Shown here in pieces: positions 43,961 to 55,311 of a stretch of DNA of 64,000 nucleotides. The position numbers and the translations under genes were made by a program. This DNA is from Gonocerus acuteangulatus (lineage: Eukaryota; Arthropoda; Insecta; Hemiptera; Coreidae): positions 94,581,535 to 94,645,534 of the forward strand of contig OX328124.1 of NCBI GenBank assembly GCA_946811695.1, given 5' to 3'. The first letter of the stretch is position 1, and the number at the start of each line of letters is the position of its first letter. The notes below the pieces were generated by a model. The model did not search any database. It was not told the origin of the DNA and was given only the letters and a program-made list of their open reading frames with translations.

Positions 43961-44099
43961 CACACTAGTAGAATTTAGAAAAATTGAAGAAACTTTTAAA
44001 AAAAATTCTTTAATGAGTACACTACATGTACTATAGCTACATTTCTTGTCTTGTAAGATCGTAGCAATACAACCTACGTTTATTGTGAGGAGTTAGGCG

Positions 44100-44760
44100 A
44101 GGAGAGTTTTATGAAGGAGCAGACATTTAAAGGTTTTAAAGTAAGATATATGGGTTAGAAATGCTGCTGGTTAAGGAAGCCCAACGTGTTTGGAATGCTG
44201 GAATGCAGAACAGCTTTTAAATAAGCCAGCATAACCGGGCCTGACATTTGAGCTACCCCTCCCCGAGACGGAGTATAGTGTGGTTTGTAAGTATGTAGGA
44301 TGCCTGTGGGTGGGTGTGAGTAACGCAGCCGTGTGTAGCTCCGTGATGTAACCAAGGTCACAAAGAATCGTGACCCACAGAATGGTGGGAGGGGCCTTGA
44401 TGGAGGGAAATACTAAGAGTCAGGAGAGGGAGAGAGAAAGAAAGGACGGGAAAATAAGAGAGTAATTTTCGGAGCGGTGCCGGCTGTTATACACCTAAGT
44501 GCGGCGATACATACAAACATATATATTATGCACTTACAAAATATTTTATGGCTATGGGAAATGCAGTTGGGAACAATTAGGCGACCATTACACATCAACT
44601 GTACACGTTTAAGAGTCTAATTATAAACTGAGAAACAGGTTAGTGTGTAAGAATAATTATCATGAATACTTCAAGTTAGGAGAAGGAGCAATGTTCCGTT
44701 AAAACCTAAAGCAAACATACTTTTTCACAAAAATTGAAATTGTTCACAGTTTTCTATAAA
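44100..44760. other. Unassigned, moderately GC-rich interval
   Basis: 44200-44420 is GC-richer and contains a purine-rich AGGAGAGGGAGAGAGAAAG stretch. A 68-codon minus frame (44155-44361) is without motif. Confidence 0.45.
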
Positions 44761-44769
44761 AAAAAAAAA

Positions 44770-44860
44770 AAGACCGCCTCGCAGTAGCCGCGTCATCTTT
44801 ACTAGTTTCCGTTCTTATTTCTAGTGTTGTTCAGAAAGCTTCGAATAGAAGAAGAAAATG
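44770..44860 (-). mobile_element. SINE family S core, reverse copy
   Basis: On the minus strand GAAGCTTTCTGAACAACACT, AGAAATAAGAACGGAAAC and AAGATGACGCGGCTACTGCG, ending AGGCGG. It lies about 0.9 kb from the forward copy at 43880, forming an inverted pair. Confidence 0.6.
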
Positions 44861-44999
44861 TTTTGTTTCGATCTTTCGTGGAAAATGTAAACACATGAAA
44901 AAAATGTAAAATTACATCTAAAAAAATACTTTAGGCGCCACAACATGAAACTGATTGCTCATGTCCGTTAATAAAATATGTCTTTTCTTCCTTAACTCC

Positions 45000-45681
45000 A
45001 ATTGTAACCAAAATTTAAATATATCAGTTCGGGCAAATATTTTTCAATTCTTTAAATATAAGTTTTATATGAAATGATAAAGTATCCAACAAAAAAAAAA
45101 GTTCAACTCTTCGAAAAAAAAATTGCGGCGGTGTGGCTGACGAACGGAAGCCCTCTTTTTTCTGCAGATAGTCTGCAGATGGCAATTTTTAATCTAGAAC
45201 GAAAAACTAAAATTAATTCGAAAGAATAAGATTAAAACTAGTAAAGTACGTAAGAATTTTAAGAAATATTAATTTTTTCGAAAATGGTGAACAATTATTC
45301 ATTTTCTAATAAAAAATATCTCATAAAATAGTTATAATTCAATGAACCGAAAAAATCCTGCGTACTATACTAGAAAATATCATTAGGAAGCTCTAGTTAA
45401 AATTTGAAGTTGATTAGGCAAAAAAGTCGCCAGAGTATCGCCCGATTTAAGAAAACGACTTTAAAGTTAAATGTCCTGGGATGTTTATTTTTTCCTACTT
45501 AATTTTTTTTCATACTTTCTTGTAATAAAGATAAACAGAAATTGGTTTTAATTTTGAAATGTATTAAAGGAGGGCCAAAAAAAAACTTGACAATAAAAAG
45601 GTACCAATCGAAGCTCGCTCAAAATAATATCTTCAAATCAGCATCGCATACAATGGGCATAGGTAGTTCTCTCTGAAAACC

Positions 45682-45685
<4 letters not shown>
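45000..45685. other. Unassigned interval
   Basis: AT-rich. A small direct repeat CTGCAGATAGTCTGCAGAT at about 45164. No gene. Confidence 0.5.

Positions 45686-45759
<74 letters not shown>
45686..45759. repeat. Poly(A) run, about 74 nt
   Basis: Uninterrupted A. No SINE or LINE body I recognise lies directly upstream (45600-45685), so its parent is unknown; it may be the tail of an unrecognised retroposon. Confidence 0.95.
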
Positions 45760-45763
<4 letters not shown>

Positions 45764-47390
45764 TACACAAACACTCTTGGATATCATTTTTTATTAGTTA
45801 AAGAAGAACTTTAGTCCATAAAAAAAATGGTAAAGAAAAAAAAAAGTTACAAGGTAGTATTACCCCTTAATTCATTTTTAGTATAATATATAATATTGTA
45901 ATTTCTTGTTTTAATATCATTGAATCAGCTATTTAATTCAAATAAAAAACAAAGAACAACTATAAACATCGTTTAGAATATTATCGCGGTAACTTTGAAT
46001 TTTGGACCACTCTGCGTCGGAATCCGGAACGCCAGCCATCCTTCCAAGGGGAGCCCTAAATTATTCTTAAATATTCAATATATTATATTCGATTGTAATA
46101 AGTAGGTAATTGTTCAATTGAGAATAACACCGATTGTATTTCCCAATTATGAAAGTCATTACAATCCATAAAGTGGTCCATTCCTTGCTGACATTTTCCA
46201 CAATAACGCTCCCTTATCTGTTGTTGAGGCATTCCATTATTTAAGTCTTTGTAATTAACTTTAGATATCTTTGTTTATAGATTCGTCCAAGAAAAAAGAA
46301 TTACTACGACAAAGAAATCTAATACCGAAATATTTTCGGGGGAGGAGGGATAAATAATGCTTTCAAGATTTCCATTGTCCCGGTATCGTCCTTGGACTAT
46401 GAGATTCGTGTAAATACCTTAGATTCTGAAGGCTAACCCGGACAGACTGACCGTTGAAAGTGGCCACCCCGTGTTCCGTTACTCCATAGCACGCCCTACT
46501 TCTTGTAGCAGCCTCCACCTCTTGTCGGCCGATATCCTGAAGCACGCGAATAGCAGAATGATCGCTCAAGCACATAGCAAGGAGACACGTCAGGGATAAG
46601 CCATCCCGAATATGTCAGGAGAAAGAGACAGCAATGATTCAGTGCTGAAAATTCTTATCAATTCCATATATATGAGATTGCTCCCTGAAGAATAATGATG
46701 CTTTAGTAACTCTCGAACATCCATTAAACCGGTAATTAGAACGTTGATTGTTGTGAGAAAAGACAATATCGTTTAATTGGATGGGTTTGTGCTATTTGAT
46801 TCCAGAGTAACACAGAATATCTTGCGAAACCAAGATCTGACAAACAAATAATATAAATGAGACAAATTTCATTATATTTAGGTAAAATTGTTAGTTAAAT
46901 TGTTTTTAATAAACAATATAAAGTAAAAGAGTAAAGAAAGGAAGCGGCGGTTAACTTTAGAAAAGATTAATAATATACATATGTACACGATATAATATTT
47001 CATTTGTAATATTTGACCCTTTACTTAAACCTTCGAATTTTCGTTTTAAGCGTACGGACATAAATAAAAACTTCAATAAATAGTTTCACAAACTTTATTT
47101 TCCGTAAATGTTTGGCGTACTTTTGCTGCCTCGTCAGGGAAAGGTGTTACAAATTCGTTTAGAGCCTTCTGCTAATATTCAGGAACATAAATATGCTTTA
47201 GGTCTACCCGACAAACCTATGTAATGTACTGTATAACATACAGTCTTCTTTTACGTACATGGCCACCGCGCATACGCGAACGCCAGTGGACACTTTTTTT
47301 TTTTAGTGAGAGGAGATCGTTGACCGTTGATGATGCAAGGTAGGGATTGTCGGGGTTCGGTCACTGCTACTTAATAAAACTACATTTTAT
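45760..47390. other. Unassigned interval
   Basis: 46370-46630 is GC-richer and open on the minus strand (70 codons from 46575 to 46363) but without a domain I recognise. The rest is AT-rich. Confidence 0.45.
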
Positions 47391-47409
47391 CATAAAAATG
47401 GTTTTATTG

Positions 47410-47450
47410 TGCCGACGTTTCGGCTTGAACTTCAAGCCTTCATCAGGGCT
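47410..47450 (-). ncRNA. Hammerhead ribozyme, left arm
   Basis: The minus strand reads CTGATGA, A, GGCTTGA-AGT-TCAAGCC (stem II, 7 pairs), GAAACGTC. The sequence is identical in core to the right-arm copy but faces the opposite way. Predicted cleavage follows the C opposite G47414. A three-pair stem I (GCC/GGC) and two-pair stem III are the minimal type I layout of Penelope hammerheads. Confidence 0.85.
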
Positions 47451-47487
47451 GTAAAAAACAAGTAGGACGGATGTAGTACTGAAATAT

Positions 47488-47492
<5 letters not shown>

Positions 47493-47546
<54 letters not shown>
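47493..47546. repeat. (TA)n in left Penelope arm
   Basis: Longer than the corresponding right-arm run (48266-48296), showing slippage after the arms formed. Confidence 0.95.
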
Positions 47547-47551
<5 letters not shown>

Positions 47552-47687
47552 GCCTACAAACATAAATACACATACATATATACATACATACATATGTGGA
47601 AAAAGACAAAAACATTATTTATTAGGAAAACAGATATAAGAATAACAGATTACATATTAGATTAGATATAAGAATAACAATATGGGC

Positions 47688-48011
47688 TTACCGATGGGAA
47701 GATAGAGAACTATTCCTCACAAATGCGGGATCATTTCTGACATGTGAGGAAAGGTAATGGAGAAGTCGTCCCGAGTAAGTGGGTTTGGTATACCAATCAG
47801 TGGATATAGAGCCGTCTGTATTTCTAATAAGGAGTATGTCAAGGAAAGGGAGGGAGTTGTTAGTTTCGGTCTCGATGGTGAATATTAACCGGGGGTGGTA
47901 GGAGTTAAAGGCTGTTAGAATTTCTGGAATCTTATCAGGATTAATTATGAGGAAGAGGTCGTGGTCGTCTCTGTCCATTGGGTGGTCCAGAACCCCCCTC
48001 CCCCTCACCAA
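47688..48011 (-). pseudogene. Penelope-like reverse transcriptase fragment
   Basis: The 107-residue minus-strand frame contains LFLIINPDKIPEILTAFNSY, HPRLIFTIETE, NSLPFLDILLIRN and ISTDWYTKPTYSGRLLHYLS. These are hallmark motifs of the Penelope RT palm and thumb (LPFLD and WYxKPTxSGRxLxY). The YVDD catalytic box should precede LFLI. Here the residues are DRDDHD, so the box is damaged or out of frame. The last 18 residues are encoded by the left arm. No GIY-YIG endonuclease is present. Inactive remnant. Confidence 0.88.
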
Positions 48012-48262
48012 CTCCTTTCTTCCTATATTTCCCTGTATTAACTGTCAGAAATGATCCCGCATTTGTGAGGAATAGTTCTCTATCTTCCCATCGGTAAGCC
48101 CATATTGTTATTCTTATATCTAATCTAATATGTAATCTGTTATTCTTATATCTGTTTTCCTAAGAATCCAAACACTATATATTATGTTCTAGTATTTTAT
48201 GTTTTTGTCTTTTTCCACATATGTATGTATGTATATATGTATGTGTATTTATGTTTGTAGGC

Positions 48263-48265
<3 letters not shown>

Positions 48266-48296
<31 letters not shown>
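48266..48296. repeat. (TA)n in right Penelope arm
   Basis: Shorter counterpart of the left-arm run. Confidence 0.92.
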
Positions 48297-48300
<4 letters not shown>

Positions 48301-48337
48301 ATATTTCAGTACTACATCCGTCCTACTTGTTTTTTAC

Positions 48338-48378
48338 AGCCCTGATGAAGGCTTGAAGTTCAAGCCGAAACGTCGGCA
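48338..48378 (+). ncRNA. Hammerhead ribozyme, right arm
   Basis: Core CTGATGA at 48342-48348, A48349, stem II GGCTTGA (48350-48356) with TCAAGCC (48360-48366) over a 3 nt loop, GAA at 48367-48369, then ACGTC ending at C48374, the predicted cleavage site. Stem I pairs GCC with GGC. All invariant residues are present, so self-cleavage, probably as a dimer because stem III is only two pairs, is plausible. Confidence 0.87.
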
Positions 48379-48436
48379 CAATAAAACCATTTTTTTTTTA
48401 GGTTAGTCTTCGCTAAAGCATATTTATGGTAATGTA

Positions 48437-48500
48437 AAAACTTGAGAAGAACCGTCCACGTTCCAGTCTGGACGTGGCCCTACTAGTGGAAGGTTCTCAA
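48437..48500 (+). repeat. Stem-loop downstream of Penelope arm
   Basis: CTTGAGAAGAACC pairs with GGAAGGTTCTCAAG, and within it CCACGTTCCAG pairs with CTGGACGTGG: a nested hairpin of about 60 nt. It sits between two hammerhead motifs and probably belongs to the same element family. Confidence 0.6.
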
Positions 48501-48534
48501 GATGGAGCTGTAAGTTTATATATTAATAACATGT

Positions 48535-48575
48535 ATCTCTGAAGAGGCACCAAAAGTGTACGAAACATCTAGGGA
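48535..48575 (+). ncRNA. Hammerhead-like motif, degenerate
   Basis: CTGAAGA, G, GCAC-CAAAA-GTGT, AC, GAAACATC. The core is present and stem II has four pairs with a bulge. Stem I does not pair, and stem III is one pair. It is probably a remnant of another Penelope-type end. The same phrase context (TCTCTGAAGAGGCACC) is unlike the 48.34 kb copy, so it is a separate subfamily. Confidence 0.45.
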
Positions 48576-48599
48576 AAAATATAATTTATGAACATATAT

Positions 48600-50205
48600 G
48601 GAATATTTTATTTTTTGAACTTCCATCAGTAACGAAAGTATTCAGACTCACACAAATATCATACCGTATTGAGTGTTACAAATCGATGATTTTCAACGAT
48701 TTGTTATTTCTATTTGTTTCGCAAACATAGAAGAACTATTTTAAAGGCCTGCCAGCAAGATTGATGGACAACCAAAGAATCTTGTTATGGATGTATACCA
48801 TTTACTATAAGAAATGAACTTTGTAAGGGAAATGCCTATTCAATACTTTTGTGTTGGCCAAGTGCAACATTTAAGGAGGGCTTGTGAAAACAAAATTGAC
48901 CACCAGGACGTAGATAAAAAGTAAGAACTTGGAGTAGGAAAATCCCAAATTATAACTGAATTGACCAAGTATAATAATCAAAGATTGAGCCACACTTCCA
49001 AACGTATATATATTCAATCCATATTAGGCAGGCAAAAAATACGATGAACATTGATTGAAATGATAAGACACGTGGAAGGTGTATTAGATTAGGCTGATAG
49101 AGATCTATCAATCCGAAGCTATCATTGATTCCTTGATTGCCGATTCATATCCAGCAATCCGCTCTCTAATCATGTGTATGAATATCTCAAATCTATCGCC
49201 TCCAGAAGAACTAGCGGCTAATTCAGTGTGAATGATAAAAGCAAGATAGTAAGATTTCTGTAGTAATAAGCAATCAATTTAATGGAATTGAATGCTCTTC
49301 TTGATTTTCCCCTACATGAGATTTCAATGACTAGGTCTGGAGCAATACTATTGCAGAAGTCTCTAGTCCACGTCAAGACGGGAAGGCAAAGGTGGTGTAA
49401 CTTAAAAGTACACCACGGTCAGAACACCACGAAAAGGTTTGATGGAAAGTCATAATAATTGTCCAACAACGATAAATAAGTAAATAAAAAATTATAATAA
49501 TGAGGACAGTAAATAAAGAATTTATAAGAATGTTTTAAGTGGAGGAGTAAAATGTCTTTCCTTTTAGCATACTACTAAATTAGGCTAAAATACAAAAATC
49601 TAATACTATTTTATATTAAAACGTATAGAGCATTTTTTGAAGAGTAGAATTTAAAGCTTTAACTTTACAAAAATTTTCAAGCACGGATTTGAAGCCAGTG
49701 CCCTACGTGCAGGCGCCTTAACCAAAAAGGTTTTGTGTTTCATATCGACCTAGCGTTATATTTATCTAAAGCAGTATAATTTTATTGACTTATAAGTTCT
49801 ATATTAAGTAAAAGTTAATTCTTCATAAGTTGAAGACATAAAAATTAAGCATCTGACGGAGTATGTCGCCCTCTTTAATACACAGTGGTTTCATAGTGGG
49901 TTGTCCAGTTAATGAAACAATTGTCATTTAATAAATAATTTTTAAATAAGTTTTTAAATAAAGATGACGATGAGTCGAGGTTTAATTATTCAGATTTATA
50001 AGATACTGCATGTAAAGAATTCTTGTTTAAAATAGGAAAATAAAAACAAAAATAATCAGAAAGTTATATTTTTTAAGCACGTAGAAAATTACACTATTAT
50101 TATTTTCGAATAGCGACTTCTACTGATGAGAAAAGATTTTTGATATTTCCCGACTTTCAAAAATAATAATTTTCTGATCTTTCCTATTTAACGTATTAAT
50201 TAACT
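48600..50205. other. Mostly unassigned interval with one tRNA-like fragment
   Basis: AT-rich. The only recognisable piece is at 49682-49735: on the minus strand TGGTTAAGGCGCCTGCACGT and GGCTTCAAATCCGTG resemble the A-box and B-box halves of a tRNA-Leu/Ser-like SINE head. Confidence 0.45.
49682..49735 (-). mobile_element. tRNA-like SINE head fragment
   Basis: GGTTAAGGCGCC (A box type) and GGCTTCAAATCC (B box type) are spaced about as in a tRNA. The acceptor stem is not paired and no body is recognised. Confidence 0.5.
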
Positions 50206-50209
50206 TACA

Positions 50210-51430
50210 TAGTTAATTAGCTGAATACCCGTGCTTCACCACGGCCGATAAGTATTTTTTATATTGAGTTAAATAAGATATGACCAAAATTAACGCTACT
50301 ACATAATTTTGTATAGCTTCTTATTGGAGGGACTTTAAAGTTACCCAGGAAACACCATTTGGAGGTAACCGTGCTTGTTTCCGTTGAAACGTAAGAAAAA
50401 AAAAAAAAAAACGCTTAAAAAGTTAGGTAAACAGTGACAAATACACGTTGAAAAGCATAAAACTAACAAATTTGAAGTTTTAAGCACTTATCTCTTCGAT
50501 TGACATCGCCCCACAGAACATTACAACAGAACCTTATTGTAGAGAATTTAGTAACTTTTCAAATAGCCGCCTTCCACTTACTACGTTTTCCCAACCGTTT
50601 TCGAGATATTTTAGAAAATATACTGAGATCCGAAAACTTTGTATCACCATTCATACAATTTTTTTCCATATACTTCGTTTCTAAATACCCAAACAGAACA
50701 TTAGTTTTGAAAAATATTTTTATCAATTTTTCTGGTAAATGGCTACAGAACTCGCTTTAAAAATGGTTTCATTCGTTTTCGTGCGCTAAGGAATCTTTCG
50801 CACAAATTTTGCTCCAAAAACCATGTTCCAGTAAACGGACTCAACTGGTTAATGTACTTGACCTTTTAAACGAGAAGAAAGATTTTTGTACCTAATGTTA
50901 TCAAAATCGAACCATTTTTGAGCCGACGAGAAACTCCTTAATAATTCAAACCCCCCTAAAAGTACTTAAACATTTGAATATCAAAAAAACCTTTCTTAGC
51001 GAGTGTTTACACTCTAAACGTATTGTCCGTGCAAAATTTCAAATTTTTGTTTCAAGTGGTTCGCGAGTATTTTGGGTAAACTCTATGAAGGGCAAAATCA
51101 CATTTTATTTCTAGTAATTCTAGGACTGCCATCATAGAGGAAATTAACCTCAATTAAAAATAATACTATGAAATAGATACAGGTAACAGCTGTTCTTTAT
51201 CGTCCTAGCAACGCATGCTGCCTAGGCTTGCCTGCTCTAACCAACTAAAACTTTAATCCCCTCTAAAAATACTTAAAAATTCGAATATCAAAAAATCCTT
51301 TCTTAGTGAGTGCCTACGTTGTATAGGGAGTGTCCATGCAAAATTTCAAAATTTTCTGTCGAGTGTTTTGGGCTGGGCGATGATAGGTCAGTGAGTGAGT
51401 GAGTGAGTGGTATTTGACAAATATATAGTA
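50210..51430 (+). repeat. Interspersed family X, longest copy
   Basis: Begins AGCTGAATACCCGTGCTTCA then CCACGG and runs to AGTGAGTGAGTGAG followed by AAATATATAGTAGAT. Inside, a block of about 125 bp occurs twice (50947-51075 and 51253-51375), sharing ATATCAAAAAA, CCTTTCTTAG, GAGTG and GCAAAATTTCAAA. The CCCGTGCTTC(G/A)C start and ATATATAG end are seen in repeats of many arthropods. I cannot name the class. No transposase or RT can be read; an 86-codon frame at 50500-50760 has no motif. Confidence 0.55.
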
Positions 51431-51839
51431 GATTACATTAAGAGATGAAAATTTTAGTTCATTACAATTCACTTAATGGATTTCCATTTTATTTTTGTTC
51501 AAAGAATAATTTACAAATGAGAGGCTTTTTTTTTGTTTAATATTTAATTATTTATTTATAATACATTTTAAGAAGCAGCGATTCGTCCAATGAAATGTTG
51601 GCAACCGAAACCAATAAAAGAATAAATAATAGGAAACTCTTAGGAATACATTTAGTTACTTCAGCGTAAATAAGTGGATAAATACAACTATATAAAATTG
51701 AAATCCTTGTACTCTCTCTAAGACATTTTTTTTTTTTTTTTTTGTTTTTTTTTTGTTTGGTTCTTCGACTGCTGAAGTATTATCACCCTTCTCCTATATT
51801 ACGTTTCAGCAAATCTGTCAGTAAAACGTTGTTCAAAAC

Positions 51840-51895
51840 TGGAGTCTGCTATCAACAAAGGTACCTTGGTGCTAATGACCTCAGCAGTCGATGCA
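51840..51895 (+). mobile_element. SINE-1 internal fragment
   Basis: GGTACCTTGGTGCTAATGAC and CAGCAGTCGATGCA match GGTACCTTGGTGCAAATGAC and CCAGTCGAAGCA of the 5055 copy. Confidence 0.65.
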
Positions 51896-52179
51896 TTGAA
51901 AAAAAAGTCCGTCACGCAGGAGCTGCATAACTAAGCACTTTCCTCAGAATTTGGGTAGTGTAGATTGCTTTCCAGAACAATTTGCTTAAAATATCCTACA
52001 TAAATAAAATAAAAACATGAATAGTTCTCTTTTAAATTTGTAATGAGTAACTGATCAATTAATAATTTGCTTCCAGAGTTATGTTTACACATGGTACCTA
52101 TTACACTTCGTAATAAATACAAAAAACCTCATATTATCGTATTTTGATCTAACGCAGGAACAGGATACAGTCACTCTAG

Positions 52180-52990
52180 TGGTAGAAAGCGCTCCTTGCG
52201 GCGGCTTTGTGAACCTACGTCTGACGGGCTTTTCTATTGAAATATATTACAAATTAAACCCCCGCTTTCCGATTGACCGATTCAGCTCATTTCTACAACA
52301 CTTCTTTCTCATGAGTTACCCACGACGTATACCGCGTTTTGTTACAATACAGCAGAAATTACGACCGGTATGAGTATATTAAGAATTTGGGTCAGGAGTA
52401 AACCCCCCCTTCTAATGAACCGATTTAGTTTATTTTTACAACACATATTTACCTGTGGATTACCACTACGAATGCCGAGTTTCGTCGAAATATACCAAAA
52501 ATCACTGCTGGTAGTGGCGAATTACCAATACGAATGCCGACTTTCGTCGAAATATACCAAAAATCACTGCTGGTAGTGGCGAATTGGTATTGTGGGTCCG
52601 GAGTAAACCCCCCCTCCTAATGAACCGATTTAGTTTATTTTTACAACAGTTATTTACCTGTGGATTACCACTACGAATACCGAGTTCCGTTGAAATATAC
52701 CAAAAATCACGGCTGGTAGTGGCGAATTGGTATTGTGGGTCCGGAGTAAACCCCCCCTTCTAATGAACCGATTTAGTTCATTTTTTTATCTCACTTTTCT
52801 CACTATATTACCACTACGAATACCAAGTTTCGTTGAAATATAACAAATATTACGGCTGACATAATCAAATTAGTGTTTTGGGTTCGGGGTAAACCCCCCC
52901 CCTTCCGGTGGACCGACTTTGGTGGTTAACGAACTCGTTGAATCGTTTGCTAATTGAATGCTATATACCAAGTTTCGTGACGAAAAAACA
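52180..52990 (+). repeat. Tandem array of about 143 bp units (family X related)
   Basis: GAGTAAACCCCCCCTTCTAA recurs at about 52395, 52601 and 52744, and in diverged form at 52887. Spacing is 206, 143 and 143-144 bp. The 206 bp interval contains an extra 62 bp tandem duplication (CGAATGCCGAGTTTCGTCGA through CTGGTAGTGGCGA). A more diverged first unit starts near 52250. Divergence rises toward the ends, as in an old array with central homogenisation. Confidence 0.85.
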
Positions 52991-53022
52991 AAAACTCTGG
53001 CCGCTATCGTGTTAACAGACAC

Positions 53023-53023
<1 letters not shown>

Positions 53024-53091
<68 letters not shown>
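53024..53091. repeat. (TA)n microsatellite ending the family X array
   Basis: Follows AACAGACACATATATATA, the family X 3' signature, suggesting the TA tract is the element's simple-repeat end. Confidence 0.95.
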
Positions 53092-53094
<3 letters not shown>

Positions 53095-53099
53095 TTTAA

Positions 53100-55300
53100 C
53101 GGGGGTCATTTTCGGTGTCTACTAGGTAGGATCGATAAAGATTTGAAGAAATTTTTCAAAAATTCCGTCATGAGTCCAACCTCAATAGCTACTTTCCTTC
53201 GGAGGAAAGTGCTAAAAGGGACAAAAAGAACCATCGGCTTGTTTGCATGGCAGCCTTTCAATTTAATTTAAAGCTAAACTACATAACTTAAATATTTACA
53301 ATTACTCATTCATACAAGACCTTAAGATAATCATATTCATGAATAGTAATAGTACTGCGTAGGAATGGGGACCGTCATGAGGTCTCCCATAAAATCATCA
53401 TAAAATATAAGATCCCCATAAATCTGAAATGCCTCTTCGATCTTAATCTAATGGAAATAGCCGGGACGAGCCTTCGATCAGTTAGAACGGGGTCAGCAGA
53501 AAAACTGGTTTATTCCTATTTCTCATGTCCTGAATATTTATTCTTCCATGGTATTTACTAATAACCCACTAAATTAAACTTCAATATCCAAACAACTTAT
53601 TAAAACAAATAACACAATAAAAAAATTATTTATTTATTAAGTGTTGGCTACTAACATCATTAGTTTAAAATAGTGGAGTTTTAGTTTATTGTTTAATTTC
53701 CAATGTGCCGTATGTCAGTCAATAAGGTAAGTCAGAGTTTCAATATTTATTTGTATAGGTACCTAACAAATTATCTGTGTTTATTAAGGAATATATATCT
53801 TTTATAAACTGTGCTATTGATAAATAATTAATGGTTAAACTATTCAATAATGGCGCATCTACATAGAGAAGGTATTCTATAATTTATTCGTACGTTTAAA
53901 TGTTTGTTTTATATAATTTATCGGGTAAGTTTTTCTTGTTCAGGTTGATGCACTTAACAAAAGAAAAAAGAAAAAAAAAAGGGTTTATCGAGACCTAAAG
54001 GTCTCAGGATTTCATCATATACTAACGATTTCACAATTAAAGCCCCGAAAACATGGAAGCTTGTGTAGCCATAATTCGCCAGATTGTTACCTCGTACATG
54101 AACAGCGTTTTCGATGCAGCAGTACTCGTGGTAATGCAGTACTTGATAAGTAAGATAAAGAAAAGTTAAAAAAAAAATAAAAAAATACCGATATATAAAA
54201 TTTAAAAAAAAAATATAATTTGTCTATATTTGAAATGTCGTTGTCAGAGTTGTAATATCGCTGAAATGCTGATTTTTTTTTTCACTTCCCCATATGGCTT
54301 AATAGGGACCACTTATTGCATCATTATTGAAATTTATTGATCTCCGAGTTGATTAACTTTAACTAATGATAAGAACTTTTTTTTATAATTTTGTGTTATC
54401 AAAATATTTATTCGTACACATGCCAAAATACTAGACAAATATAAAACATTGAACTAACACAGACACACACATATGTGTATATGATACAGTAAGATTATAA
54501 TCCGACATGCAGTCTTCATGTATTTCCGTGTAACTTGTATCAATAAGTTACACGTTATATGTGAATATAAAGTCGTCCCATACATACCACGAAAAAAAAC
54601 ATAATTATTCTTACTGACAAGTGGTACGCGAGCCAAAAAAGGTTTTACTAAGATATTGAATGATTTGAGTATTATGCAAGAAATACCGATTCTCCTATTC
54701 TAGTGTCGTCCTTGGATAATGGAAGGCGGAAGGAAGATGGTGGAGAATAAACAGCTGATGGCGCCAGTTTATATATTATTGTAGAAACAGGCTAATCACC
54801 CAGGAGTCCTTCTGTAAATACAACTCTCAATAAGGTAACTTATTTATACAAAACTATTTATTTACATTTCCTTAAACGTTTTAGCGTGTTTCCTTCCTTT
54901 CCATAAGGATAAAACTCGCTCCGATGATGTAATGCGGAAATGCTGCCGAAAAATGTCGACTTATACACAGTTATCCTAAAAACCAGCCGCTCGCACACAT
55001 ATTTATTTAAATTAGTCTCATAATGATGACAATTGACATAAAAATGAGTCCCCTAAAACGAAAGGCCAAGTACTTTAACGCACTGAATTCCGGCGAAATT
55101 TGGGGTAAAGTAAAAGTAGCGTTTATGAGAGGAGTAAAAGTAACCAAAACCAAGGATGGCAGAACCTTCCAAAATTTAAATCCAATTTAATTTCAACGAT
55201 TTGGCCTTTATTGTACTTCATTGCATAATTATATAATTACAAGCAATTATAAGTAAATCTGGGAGTCTGACAGTAGCAGTATACAATCAAGAGATTTGAA
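53100..55300. other. Unassigned interval
   Basis: AT-rich with A-runs near 53970 and 54170-54210. No gene or clear element. 54680-54730 and 54890-54950 faintly resemble SINE family S core words, not firmly enough to call. Confidence 0.45.
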
Positions 55301-55311
55301 TTCTTAACATA

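Larger units (their letters stand above)
47395..48395 (-). mobile_element. Penelope-like element remnant with hammerhead-bearing inverted arms
   Basis: The left arm 47395-47741 and right arm 48044-48395 are inverted copies that differ mainly in (TA)n length and one roughly 36 bp indel. From outside in, each arm carries a hammerhead ribozyme, a CAGTACTACATCCGTCCTAC word (in one orientation), a (TA)n tract, a TATGTATG-type stretch, and the segment TAGATATAAGAATAACA. Between the arms lies part of a Penelope-type reverse transcriptase on the minus strand. Known Penelope-like elements have hammerhead motifs in their pseudo-LTRs and often dimeric or inverted ends. The arms suggest tail-to-tail insertion or a terminal foldback. 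Confidence 0.82.

Noticed and set aside
46363..46575. 70-codon minus-strand frame as a gene
   Set aside because: GC-richer but no domain, no neighbouring exons or element context; left as unassigned.
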